From Colius striatus (taxonomy: Eukaryota; Chordata; Aves; Coliiformes; Coliidae), in contig NC_084764.1 of the NCBI RefSeq assembly GCF_028858725.1, positions 21,298,501-21,362,500 of the forward strand: a DNA stretch of 64,000 nt. The letters run 5' to 3'. Shown piece after piece: positions 48,801 through 62,100 of this stretch. The notes under the pieces were generated by a model that had not been told where the DNA came from, searched no databases, and saw only the letters and a list, made by a program, of their open reading frames with translations. The position numbers were made by a program, and so were the translations under genes. Position 1 is the first letter of the stretch, and every line of letters starts with the position of its first letter.

Positions 48801-49717
48801 CTGATAACACATCAGTCTCTGTTTGGCATGGTGATGTTAAAGGAGAAATTTGCAACTGAAACAGTTAACCCTATTTTTCGTAATACTGATTCCTTCCTCC
48901 TTGTGTGAGGATTCAGTTACTTCTTTTTGAATAAGGTAACTGTTGATCCATCCAGACATGTATCAGATTCTTCTAGCTTCAGTAGTACCTAATACTGCTT
49001 TAGTTCCTACTTAAACTAAAATACTTATTTTAGATGTTGGTTCACCTTTGCAGTTGAAAAAGACTTCTGTTTGGCAGATATTTTGCAGCTTTGTCATCAG
49101 TTTTTGTAACCAAAGGGATAAATGATAACTTTGCTTTTTAAAAAAAGTATTTCTGACCGCTGGCCACATGATCTCCTGTACTTTTTAATTTCCCTTTTAC
49201 TAAGATGCAGACCATTAAACTGCCAATAAAAGTTGAGCTTTCTTCCATAGATCAGAATTTTCTATTTGCACCGTTTAATTTGCTAATAGCTTATACTGAA
49301 GATCTTTCTTGTGGATCAGAAGGAATCTCCAGGGTGATCATGCTCTCCTCCTAGCATACTAGTCTTGCTCACTCATGTCTGTTCCTTGCAGAATACTTTT
49401 CCCTTCCTTAGCACTAATTTCACCTAAAGGATAGTCTGCTTTGAAAAAGCAGGACTTTTGTAACGTGAACTAATGATTAAGCTTTTAATTTTTACTCTCC
49501 TCTTAAAGGACAGAATATCTTTAGGTCTCAGCTTTGTGTATTTATTTTTTGCTACAAGATTGTTCTGGAACTCTCCAGTAGCTTCCAGGCTCAGGACCTG
49601 GTGTCAGTAATGGTAAAATCTTTTAAAAAGAAATGATCTTTCAACACCTCTTCTGAGATCTCAACTTGTGTTTTGGATATTTTTCAGATAACGCCTGCTA
49701 TATTAGTTTAGAAGTCC

Positions 49718-49786
49718 TAAATAAATATACATAAATAAATACATATATATAAAAAAATAAAAGTAAAACATATACAAATATATCTG
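49718..49786. repeat. TA-rich low-complexity run
   Basis: Imperfect 'aaataaatatacata' and 'catatatataaaaaaataaa' sequence, nearly free of G and C. Confidence 0.7.
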
Positions 49787-52700
49787 CACTTTGTATCACA
49801 GCTAGGTTTATAAAATCTCACTGATGCCAGAGAGGGTATCTGGCTGCTGTGGTAACACTCTATATCTTCGATGGTATTGCTAGTGCAAGACTTACTGAAA
49901 AGCCTGTTGTTTTCAAGCTTAGGTATGTTTGTGGAGTTAATGATGCTTTTGTGCAGTGTCTGTCTTAAATTTTAGAAAATGTGGGAAAACTGACCCCATA
50001 CCACTTATAATTTCTCTGGCAATTTTTTTTGGCTAGTCTACTGTCTTACATTAGATTACATTTTTATTTGGAGTTGAATTTGTTTTGTACTCTGTAAAAT
50101 TAGGAGTGCAAGAATGACTTCATTATCTAGTGTCAAATCTGCACACTCTTTCAAGAACAATGAGACAGTTACTGAGTATGCTCAATCAGGTCTCCTGTGG
50201 TGTTATGTGTCCTGGCTTTCTTTGGACTGTAGCAAATTTGCTCCTGTTTTCTTTGTAACACTGGTGTAATTTCCATGTGTGTTCAATCAAATTAAATACC
50301 AGGAAGAGCTATGTGTTGCTGGCTATCAAAGGCCCTAGAGTTGGAGCTGGACGACCTGAGAGATGTCAGGGGAAGAGAAAAAAGTAGTCTTGTAGCCCTA
50401 CACACTAATACAGGAAAAGTCAGCCATGGTTTAGTTAGTGATAGCTTTTCTTAATATGAAGAATGAATAAATGACTACAGTTCTTAGTCTGGAGAGAGAC
50501 AACTGGGGTGGTATGTGAAACATCTGTAAAACTGATTGAAGTGTGAATAGGGAATGACTCTTCACTGTTTCTCATAGCATGGCAGCCAGAGAGGATAAAC
50601 CAGTGTGTCAGGACAGACGTGAGGAGGTGCTTGCTCTGTGCATTGAGATCAGAGCTCATGGCTGCTGGAGGTTGTGGGCAGGGGTATTTATCTTGCTCAA
50701 TAAAGGAGGCAAATTATTGGAACGTAAATCCATTGAGGGTATCTGACCACAGAGAAGTCATCAGTGGCTTGGAAATCTTAGAGATAAGGGAAGCTGGGAG
50801 AGATTACTAGGCAGGTACAACTATATGCTTCCCCATTCTGACACTATTCTGTAGGCATTTGCCATTGGCATGTTTGAGTACTGTGTTGGAAGGACCTTTT
50901 GTTTGGCATTAGTATATTTTGTGGTTAAGCAGCTGCTACCAGAAATCACTGAGGTGTCCTTGTAATAGATACTTCCAGAGATGGCAAGAGACCAATGGGC
51001 TCATCAACAAGGAACAGCTACTTTGCTCCCAAGTTAGACTATCCTTGGCTGTGAATTGTAGTCCTCAGCAGCCTCTGAAATTTCTGGAAAGAAGCCCCCC
51101 TCCTGAACCTCAAGCTATTTACAGATTGCCGTTCTTTCTAAGATGAGTAGTCTTTGTTTTGTCATTTCTCTCAGAGAAATATCTATTCTGATCTCTTGCC
51201 TGCAAGTTCATGTTTTTAGTTTTTTTTTTTGTAGATCTGGAGGAGCACTTTTATATTTTTCCTGCAGCTGGACTTAACTGCAGCATATTGTGAAACATTC
51301 GTACTTAGTTCTGCACGTGATCCTGACATGGATTGTTTCGAAGTTAGGATAGTTCTTCTGTACATGGTTGAATGTGAATTCACTCATTGAGTTGTATTTT
51401 GTTCTTTTTTTTTGTTTGTTTGTTACTCACCCTGTGTAGGGTATGGTTAAATCAGGGGCTCTATCTCTGGTGGTCTGAACTTCTATTGCATCTATCAAAC
51501 TAAAGAACAGGGCACAATAATTACACAAAGTTTGACTTACTGAAGTTGTTGAATTAGGATTCAAGTAAGGAAAGGAGGGAAGACAATGTATCCTCTTACT
51601 GAAACATCTCTTTCTGTAATGGATTGCTTTTTCCAGGAGTGTCTACTTGCAGTTGCAGTACCAACATGCATCCTTTAGGCTTCTTGCAAAACACCTGACC
51701 TTCATACCCAGACCTGCTTATATCAATAATGTAATTGATAAGAGAAGACTCAGAAGCCTTACTTTACGTTCCTGACTGTGCCCCGAGTTCCTGCAGTATA
51801 GCTGCCTAGTGCCTTTTCTGGTTGGCATGTGCATTTGTTTGTAATAAAATGTTTCAGATTCTGATGTTCCTAGGAAATCAAGGAATGAAGAAGTATGTGT
51901 AAGCAAAGAGTGTTATAATATTCAGAGTTTGTGTTATGTCTGTCTCATGGCATCTTCTGAAATCTCTCATTGATCCATTACAGTAAAAGCTACTTGTCTA
52001 CTCAGCAGACTGGGAAAATGCATGAAAAAGTGCACTGGGTTCTTATGGTTTCTTGTTGAACAAAATGAGATTTTGGAATCTATGTAGCAGAGCAGAGTGT
52101 TAAACATGTACTCTTTCCTTATTTCCTTGGAGAAATAGACTATATAAAGTGTTGAGGTGGAGCTGGAGAAGAGAGCTGATTTTTGGAGAAGGAAGAAGGA
52201 AGTAAAAGTGAAAGAGCATCGTGCAATGCGGATCCAAGTCTGGATCCCACAGCAGGAGTTTCAGTACCAGTTATTGGAAAGATGTAGAATGTCTTGAACA
52301 TCTTGACTGCTGACGAGTAAGGAGAATGCTCACTTTTCTCTATGTTACAAGCTAACACCTCTAGAAGTATAGTGCTTCTAGAACTAGTGTGTCTGTATTA
52401 AAATGAAATGAGAAGGAAGATAATGAGCTTTCTAATTGCTTACATTGTTCTACATATGTTGGAATCTGAAGAGAATGTTGTATGTCAAGTTTAGTGCTCA
52501 TTATGTCCTTGAAATACTGAGTTTACTCACTTTGCAAGGTGAGCTGTTCTGTATAGGAGGAAGCAGTTTGAGTTGTGTGTACTTTGCTTATTTCTGCTCT
52601 GCTTAGAAATTTCTTTGTAGCAACTGTTGTTTCTTTTTTCTTGGTTAGTTTTTACATTCCCTGCCTTGCTGAATGAATCTTCTTCATGTTTCAGTTTTGC

Positions 52701-55700
52701 CTGAAAGCATATTTCTCGCTTATTTTGTTATTTAGTACTGTGTTTGGCAAGGACTTTATGTGAAATAGTACACTTCATGTGCTTCAAAGCTTGAAGGCAG
52801 AGTTTTATAGCTGGACAACAAAATTATGCTCTTTGGACACTAGATTTCTGCAATACGTGGTTACATAAGGATTTGCTTAGCAAAGTTAGTAGAATTCTCC
52901 CTGAAAATATCTCCCCTTTTGAATGGTTCATTTGTGGTTTAGGAGATGATCAGAAAATTTTTCGGGAACTACACAATCAGTTGAAATGCTTGGCTTTGTT
53001 TTTCTTAGTAGAAAAAAATAGGGAGACTGTTTTCAGCTTACGTTTGTAGTAATTCTTGATCCTTATTTGATTGTTTCAGAGAAGTGAAAAGAATGCTTAG
53101 GTTGTCTGTTAAGGTGTTTCCACAGCCCTGTCACTGTGATGTCCAAACTGCTTTGATTTCCATGTGAAACCTTGGCCTTTCTCCCTTTATACCCTCCTCT
53201 CACACTGTAGATCTGCTTCTTCATTTTAATGCATAGCACTATGGTAAGAGATACTCTGCATGTGCAGGGGGATGAGGAAATCACCTTTCCTTACAGTGCT
53301 CACCGGGTGGCTTATTTACAGGCAGTGTTCTTTGGGGGCAGCTCCTGTTGGAAGAGTGAGACATCAGAATGCTGGCTTGAAATTGCCATTCATATGTGAT
53401 CTGTGAATTGGCTAATTTTGACATGTAGATAGTTAAGAAATTATTACAGTCAGAGGAGTCATGACCTCAACTTTTCATCATCTCCATTGGCTTGTGCCCC
53501 AGTTTGGAAGTGAAGAAGGTATAGGAAGTTTTAATTGTACCTGTTTGATTTATCCTCAGTCAGCTCTTTAATTTCTTCTGGCTGTCTGAGGTTTCCGACA
53601 CGCTGTAAATTTCTCCAACTTTTTCATTATCTGCAATTTCTTTATGACTCATGAATCGGAGTGTGGAGAGAGTGTGGATTTACAGCAGAAATAAACATGT
53701 CCATAAAGTCTGTATCTGTGTCAGTAATTGTGCTGCTGTCAGTGACTGTCCTGTTTTACAGGTCTCTCTTGGGAGAGGAACACGCTTTGCTACCGGTGTC
53801 ACAGAAGTGTTCACTTTGATTTGCATTAACTTGCCAGGAGATTAGGTTGTGATGGTGAGGATGGAAATTGAGTCAGGACCGTGGCTGCTATTGTTTTTTT
53901 TTAAATAAGTGGGTGTGAGGTTAAGTTGCCCTCTGTGCAGGGGAAAAAAAAAAAGACTGGTCCAAACTGTTTGTAAATACAAAATCAGGAAGATACAGTC
54001 CCCTGATGATAGCAAATGTGATACTACCTGTATGCATAAATTGTGCATTCTTACCATAAAACAAATACTGTATCTAGGTAACTGTCATGTATGGAAAAAA
54101 TACTGCATGGGTCCTTAGGGTGTTCTCTGCTGGTGAAGTAGAATAAATATGTCTCTTAAGTTTCAAGAAATTTCTGCATCTTCACCTTCTTCCCACTCCC
54201 TTACTCTAGGAGGAAAATGCTGTTGTGGATTTTGATGAGGAGTACTAATACAGCTTCTTAGTCTCCAAACATTGATGACTCTGCCGCAGAAAGAGGTCTA
54301 TAGTGTTTGAGAAAAAAAAATCTCTAAAACTCTCCTAAATGTATGAAAAGTTCAAACTGATGCAACTTCCCTTTACTTTTATTTCTTGTTTGATGCTTGT
54401 TGTTGATATTTGTGTATGTGGAATCTCCTTTTGTTAGATTATATCATTTCAGTTGGATTTTTTTTTGTCTGTGACTTACTAATTTTTTGTCCCACTAAGA
54501 AGGTAATTATTTTCTCACAGAATTACTTTTAAATATTCAAAGTGACTGTAAAAACACAGTTTTCCATTATGTCAAGTATGCATTGAGACACTCCAAATGT
54601 AGCTAATGGATTTTTTCTAGGTCTGTTGGATACCTTTTACAGAAGGGAGTTTGTCATAAACTATGTAAACTCTGTGATTGCATAGATAGATTTAAAATAT
54701 GCATAGATGTAGGAGCGTTAGAAGTGCTGAGATGACATCTGCCATTGCGTGGTTGTTAATTCTGCAGCCTGATGTTGGAAATACAACTCTCCTTTGATTC
54801 CTGTAGTTTGTTCAATTGTAGGAAGAAATACTTGAATGGTTTGATCTTTGAAAGAAAAGAGTTGTTGAGTTTATGCTGATTGATCTAGATACTTAACTGT
54901 GGTTAAGAGAGCCTTTTCAGTCTTAGAAGAGGAAGAGATTTGGTTAATCTGGAGACTAACTGATCCAACTGCTTTGAAGACTGAAATAATTAATCTCATC
55001 CATTTAGAGTTTTTGCCATAATTTGTGCTTTGTGAGGATATTTGGAATGTTAGCATTGATCAGTCAAGCAGTGGAACACATTGTACAAACACCAGGGTGG
55101 TTGTGCAATCTCTCTTTTTTGAGATTTTCCAGACCTGACTGAATAAAGCCTTAAGCAATGTGATTGGGCCCCATAATTGACCACTTGAACCCTTGTGAAC
55201 CTTGTGATTTGATGGTTCTGTGACCTAAGATCCTTTTTAGAAGCAACTTAATTCACTGTGTTCCCCAGTCTCAGCTGAACTCCGCACCAACCATTGGTTC
55301 AGATGAAAAGCTTTGAGCAGGAGATTTCAGATGCAACTCCATGGTCTGCCTCCATGTGGGCAGCCTCATTAGGAATGAGAAACCTAAGGATTCTCATGTA
55401 GCAGTGATGGCTTTCCTACTTTTTGGGTATGATGAATGAACTTCCAAATACTTCCATCCATGTGAGTCTGTACAACTTCTGTGTAGAAAGATACAGTCCA
55501 TTCAGTGTCATTCTTTAAGCAGATGAAGAGAATAGTCCTCAACATACACAGTTGGTTCTTGTGTGTCTCAGATGAAATGAACAGTGAAACCACCATCATC
55601 TGTCTAGACAAGCAGGGGGTCAATGGGGCTTGACTTGAAGAGCTTTTTAGCCACAGAAGTTAAGGAATGGGCTGTCACATTAAAGCATTTCTACCTGCCA

Positions 55701-57079
55701 CATGCTTGGCACAGAAAGAAACATGACTACAAACAAAATGTTCTTACATTATGCTGTCAGAAGCCTATTTTTTGCTACTCATTCTGACAGGATAACTTGT
55801 AGATTACTGTCAGTGGAGGAATTGAGGATGGGGAAAAGTTTGATCAAGCATAAGGTTATGTGCATTTTTCCATTATGGTTTAAAAACACAAAAGTGCCAA
55901 ACAAATCTCAGGAGATGCTCTGGCAGCGACTTGCAAACCTTTGCAACTGGTCTGTATTTTATTATTAAAAATTCTTTTGGCATATGTACCTTCATCCAAT
56001 TAAAATTTTTCAACTTCTGTGTTAATAGAACATTTCCTCTGCATATGGGGAAGATTATCCCTATATCACCTCTGTCTGAAATGTTTTCCTGTAAATTTTG
56101 GCTTCTGACTGAAGTAAAGAAAGAAATTTCTTCCACAGTATGGGTAGCTGGACCTGTTTGCAGAGCAACAACTGATGTCAGTGGAAATCTCACTAGAGTG
56201 TCACTTTGGAGACCTTGATTCAGTTTCTGGTACTACCACTGTTCTGCTCGATCAGTTTATTTTCCATCTTGCATGTCCCTCCCTATTTCCCCAACTGTAA
56301 GATGGAGTTCATGTTAACATAGGAAGAATCACTGATTTAAAAAAAAAACCCAAAAACCAGCATATAAAGCATTTATTGTTGAGGATTCTATCCTGTATGC
56401 TGTTTATTGTTGTCCTCTTCTTGCTGTTATTGTATGTCACGGGAAGGCATTGGTAGAATATTGTGTATGTCATCAGTAGAAGTAAAATGAGAATGGGATG
56501 ATGAAACATTCCAATGTTGAGTGCTCTTCAGCCCGGGACCCTGGCAGGGTGACTAAGAAAAGCAGAGCTGTTGTCAGCCATTTAAAGACATTGTATATAA
56601 AAATTTTTCTGTTTGCAAGCGGCATAAAAATTATTAGTATGTTAATACCAGGGATGATTTACCCTGTTGGGTGGCACATTTGCCCAGTTAGCTTAGAGGC
56701 CGGGTTTTGTTCAGCCAGCATTTGCACTTCAAGAAAGGAAATACGGTGTATTTGTTAAACAGACTGAATGTCTGTTAGTGGGGTATTGCTATATTCCTTT
56801 TCAGTTTTCACTATTTTGGGTCAGGTGGTAAGGCACATGAGGCTATATGAAAAAATCTCCTCGCATTTTGTCTCTTTATTGAGTGGTTTCAGTTGTTCTG
56901 AGCATTGAGTCTTCTATAAGATCAATAATGGACTTCCACCTTACCTCTTACGTCTCCAGTAAATGCAGCTCTGAACATCCTGTCAGTATAATGTTGTTAG
57001 ACCAAGTCTGATAGTATCTGTCTCTTATTGCCTCATTAACTTGTGAGCATTAGAACAAGATAAAAATGCCTTAAAGCCT

Positions 57080-57520
57080 CTTATCTGATGATTGTTGTAA
57101 CCTTCTGAGTGCCATTAGTTTAAGTTTGCAATCAAGTGCTTCCCCTGGGTATAAAGAGCACTGATTAAAGCTGAAGTGTCCCCAGAGGCTTTTACAGCTG
57201 TCATGGGGGCGGTGGCTGCCCCTCTCCAAAAGGGAAAGAAGGGCTGGAGGTCCTGGTGGGGCGGCCACTCTGCAGACCTCCACGTGGCTGCCCCAGCTGT
57301 TCTGCTTTGCCTAATGAATTGTTTTACAAGGGGAGACTGGATATTGTCATCACAAGCTGCCTTCCCCAGGGACACAAGCCAGCCTGATAATGACTAATGT
57401 TAGTGATAGTAATTGAAGTGTGATGGCTCTCCAGGGACTTGTGCACGTGTGGAGCTGTCAGGCACTTGTGGCTGCTACAGTCCCATGAATACCTCAGAAA
57501 TGATTTTTAATTGCTTGACT
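57080..57520. promoter_or_regulatory. GC-rich block with TAAT cores, candidate conserved element
   Basis: The centre (57176-57310) is far richer in GC than the surrounding intron and has no stops in one frame on each strand. On its right, TAAT homeodomain cores occur at 57312, 57388, 57395 and 57410. No coding similarity was recognised. An enhancer is one reading; an old GC-rich repeat is another. Confidence 0.3.
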
Positions 57521-59025
57521 TCCATAACTAGTTCCCATATATCTCTTGCAGAAATAGTCATTTTATGGGGGAAGGAAAAAGAAGCTAAGGACTCTGCCGT
57601 GACCCTCGGTTTACGTGTGTGGTTTACTGCCCTAACATGTTTCTAGGGAGGATGGCTTTGTGGTTTTACTTCCATCTGGTCTTGATGTGGATCTGCTCAG
57701 TGTCGCTGCACATACAAGTACAACTGATTTCACCTGAACATATCTTACCTGTTATGTAAACCTGATCTTCTATGATTCCAATCCTTGATGAGTGGAAATT
57801 GTACTTAATTATAAAACAAGGCACTAACTTTATATCAAAACATCAAAGAATGACTGGTATTAATAGCATGGAAGTAACGATAGTTGTTTGCATTTTGTTG
57901 GGCATTGAAAACTGGATATAAAATAGATGTAAAAATGCAGCATATCCATGTGTCCCAACGGAACTGGAGTTTATGTCTGTGGGCTTTTAAGAAGTTAGGA
58001 CAAGAAGTGTGGCCAACCTGTTTGAAACAGAGTGAATTTTCTTTTTTTTTCTTTCTTTCTCTGAAAATATTCTTCTTCAGAAATGCATTGTTGAATAGAA
58101 CAGTGGGACTGACATAAAAATAGCTGGAATGTAGAATTGTTTGCATGCCTTCCAGAGCAACCTTTTTGTGTGAGAGGTATGTTTTTCTGGTAGGGTTTTG
58201 TTTTGTTTGGGATGTGGGTGTTTTGTTTTTTCACCAGAGTGCTATTTTGGGATTGGCAGATGAAACTCATTGTATAAATTCACATTTTTCTGCCAGTAAT
58301 ATCATATGTCACAACATTATATCAATTTGGGAGACAGTTTTTCACAGGACCATGAGAACTGCTATACTCAAGTTGTCATACTCAGACCAGTACTCTTGTT
58401 GTATCTTGCCCCAATGGTGGCCTTTGTCAGTGTGAAGAGCTACTCAGTGTTCTGCACAATAGCTGAGGAGCAGGCAAAGGGAGGTTTCTTGCCTAACCTC
58501 CCCAGCAGCAGTTTCTCTATTCTCTGAAACATGAAGCTGCTATAGCATTATCTCTTGAAAACACACCTATTTTGACACTTTATGTAGTACTTCTTCAGAG
58601 TCATGTTAAATTTAACAATATAATGTTATATGATTTTGAAGTAAAGAGCTAATAACTTGAGTGTATGAAAGCTTACATTTCCAACCCAGCTATATCCATT
58701 AGTCTAATAATGTAAGACTATTTCCTTACAAATTTTCCTTTTACCTTCATTTACTCCTACAGAATTATTTAGACTTATTTCATTGTTTAAATTGTTCTGG
58801 ATGCTTTTTGTCCATTTGTATACAGTTTGTTTCATTAAACAAATCTAACTTTAATGGATATAAAAGGACTTTTTATATACGAACTAATTGGATCTGATGT
58901 GATATTGTTGTGCTGGAATGAGAGCTCTATAGCTTACTTTGGTACCTAAAAGGCTATCTTGTCTGCGAGTTTATAGAGTCAAAAGAACAAGTCTCTTTCT
59001 TCTCACTGCTGGCTTGGATAGAGGA

Positions 59026-59140
59026 CGTTTCTTCCCGTTTCTTCCCGTTTCTTCCCGTTTCTTCCCGTTTCTTCCCGTTTCTTCCCGTTTCTTCCCGTTT
59101 CTTCCCGTTTCTTCCCGTTTCTTCCCGTTTCTTCCCGTTT
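59026..59140. repeat. 10-bp minisatellite, unit CTTCCCGTTT, 11.5 copies
   Basis: Eleven exact copies of CTTCCCGTTT (59031-59140) preceded by a half copy. No mismatches between copies, so it is young or actively homogenised. One strand is almost pure pyrimidine with one CpG per unit. Because the unit is 10 bp and contains no stop in any frame, translation gives a 10-residue period on both strands. It lies in the LIN52 last intron. Confidence 0.97.
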
Positions 59141-62100
59141 CCTCTATTTGAGGAAGCTGTGAGGAGAGAATGTATTTATTCAGAAAGCTGAGTGACCAAT
59201 AGGGACAACTTGGAAATGTGGTAGGAAAGAGGAGACCCTGCCAAATGGGGAAGATTTCCTTTGTCCTAGTTGTTGAGGGTGCTGGGAAGTGTGTGTGTAT
59301 ATCTCTATATGTATGAAGATAAGGGTTTAGGACTAGATCGATCATGAGACTATGGAACAGATAAACAAGGTCAGACAATAAGACAGAAATGTGTAGAGAG
59401 GTGAAGAGATTGAACCTGTTTTTTTGATCCTGAGTCTCATTTTTATTTCATTTCTGTTTTTAATTTACTCATTTCAGCCCACTTTAAAGTCAATGTGAAG
59501 TGTCTTAGTAAATTCAGGATGAGTTAGAACAGGTCATACTAATTTGTTCCAGACACTTTATGGATTTAAGTGTTGAAAACTGTTTTCTTGCTTTTATTCT
59601 GTAAGTGTAGGTGTAACCAGGTTTATCTGGTTTCTAGCCTCAGGACAATCTTCTGAGGAGAATTTAAAAGGAGTGCTTCTCCCCAACACTTTCAGAGCAT
59701 CCTAAAAGGCCACTCTAGGAAACAAAGCCTGCAAATGAAACTGCAGCCTGAGCTGTGGGAAAGATGTACAGTTTAGAAAGGTGACAATAAAAAATTTTAC
59801 CATGTGACAATTGAGTGAATTTCTTGCCTGAATTTCCTTATTTAAGAACTGTCTTTTTTAGAAAATGAAAAATTCTGTCTTACACAAATTAATAGTAATG
59901 AAGAATTTGCTACATATCCATTGCTTTTTTCACTATTAAAAATGTAACTCTTGATCCTAATATGAATTTGTCTGGGTGCTGAGACATTTTAATTGTCTCT
60001 GTCTGTGCAGAAGGGTTTTGCAGTGGCTTTTCAAGTTCTAGTTGAAGATCAAAAAAGGATGCTCATTGCTAGCAAAGTAAGCATACTACCTCTTCTCATC
60101 GTATTCATTGCAAGTTTGTTCTTCACCTCCCCCCTCCAGTGAAGTGCTGGCTCTTAGAAATTTATTTTGGTAATAAAACATTACTTTATACTTGCCCATG
60201 AAAGTGTGTTTGAAGGCTGTTTGTGGATTCTTTAAAATGTCCAAGAGATTCTTGTTCCCTGAGCACACTGAAAAGTCCTGTCATAATTAAGCCTGATGAA
60301 TTAACGGGCAGAATGTTAAGCTCATAACTTTCAGGGCTGAACTTAGGCTCTTAAAATGTGGAACCAAATCTGTGACTGCCATGCTGTAATTTTCTTATCA
60401 GTCTCAAAATGTTATATTTTGATGAGATTTGGTTCTGAGAAAGTGGGTGGGTTTATTCTTTTAGGAATTTTTTTCTTATAGGAGTTTTTTGTCATAATGA
60501 GAAGAGAATAAAGTTGTGTTTACAGCGTTTCACAGTTGTAAGTCTTGACAGTAAAGAATCTAGTTCAGTTATTTTCCTGTAATTTATCTTACAACATTTT
60601 ACTGTAATTGGGGAGATGGGACTGGAGATCTCTATGCTGCTTAAGTAGCCATTTTCAGTTTGTAATTCAGTTTTGAGGAGATACTTTTACTGATTGGTTG
60701 CTGCAGCACAAGCATAAGAGTGAAGGTAATTAAAAGGTGTCTAATAACCAATTGAGCAGATTTCACTTGTGTGTTGTTTTGAGTGCTGTTGTAGTGAAAC
60801 TTTATTATAATAAAGTTCAGCATAATGTGTTTTTTATGTAGAAATTATTTGACATTGATAGGGCTTTTGCAAATGGAGAGCTTTCTGTGCTACAATGCAT
60901 ATAGCCACATATTGTTTAAACTGCACAAAGTGCCAATTATTTTAATGTCAGTATACACTGTCATGTGGAATCTGGCTTTCCAGGTGTTTGGTGATGTTTT
61001 ACAAACACTTTTCTTGTGAATCATAAGTCTCTCTTTAAGTCCTTGCATGAGATCTCTGAAACCTTTTGTTACATTTTAAAGCTTTCTAGATTCAGCAACA
61101 ATTCAACAAATATTAGCTCCCATTTTCTTAAAATGTTTTTAATTTGACAGGCATGTGTTTCTATTGAATGAAATAAAATCGGGTTTGTTCAGTAGCTCAA
61201 GAAGAGCCCAGGTGCTGGAATATTGCTGCCCTTCTCCCAGAGGGCTGCTGAACTGTTTTCCTTTGGTAGCTCTAGAGGGCTCTCTGCAGTTGGAAATGTT
61301 ACATTTCTAATGAGTTGTATGAAAAAAGTCTTAATAACTTGTTGGTCATTAACTCATAACACTTTTTTTTGCAAATACCAACCTCATTGTCACCAGCAAA
61401 ATACAGCATATGCAATTAAAATCTAATTTTCTCCAGTGCCAATTAGAGATTCTCACTTTTACTCTGAGCTGTGTTGTGTTCTCTGTGTAAATGACTGTCA
61501 GTTAAGTTGCAACACTGAAGTAGCATAGGAAATCATTTTTGTGTATGTAGTTTGCAAAGTTCCTTGAGTAAGTCATTGGATGTATAATGTTATCAATACT
61601 GACTGTATGTGTAAGAAAGACAGGGAGTAATTGTCCCAGCATTTATTGTAACCATGCAGTTTGCTACTGTAGTAACCATAGAAATATTGTTACAGGAACA
61701 TTAGAAAGAAATGAGTAAGATAGATGACAGGATGAGACATGATGAAAGTGGGAACAGCAATTTTCACTGGAGTAATAGGCACTTGTCATCAAGTCGTCTC
61801 AAGTGGCATTTAGAAAGGAAGGTATATCTATGTAATACTTCTAGTTTTTATTTCCAAGCTCTTCCTTTGGGAGTTACACAGGGATGTGAATCCCAGTTTC
61901 GCCTTGGTGGATGTCCAGTGTCATGCTGGGTTTGATTGGGTGTTCTTTATGAGACTTGGTTATATTAAAATGGAATTCAGATTTTCAGGGTAGTTTGAAA
62001 AGGAGTCAAGCAAATAAAGATTGTAATGTTGTGTTCTCTGTTGTAATACTAAAATCAATTATCTTACAGTTTCGTAGGTTTGCTTTTCCATATACATGGT

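Noticed and set aside
59026-59378. Repeat protein gene or CRISPR-like array
   Set aside because: The units are contiguous 10-mers without spacers, in a vertebrate intron. The open frames follow from the stop-free unit.
61640-61700. Second X-box-like sequence ('gtaaccatagaaat')
   Set aside because: It matches only part of the consensus and lies deep in the LIN52 intron, away from any promoter.
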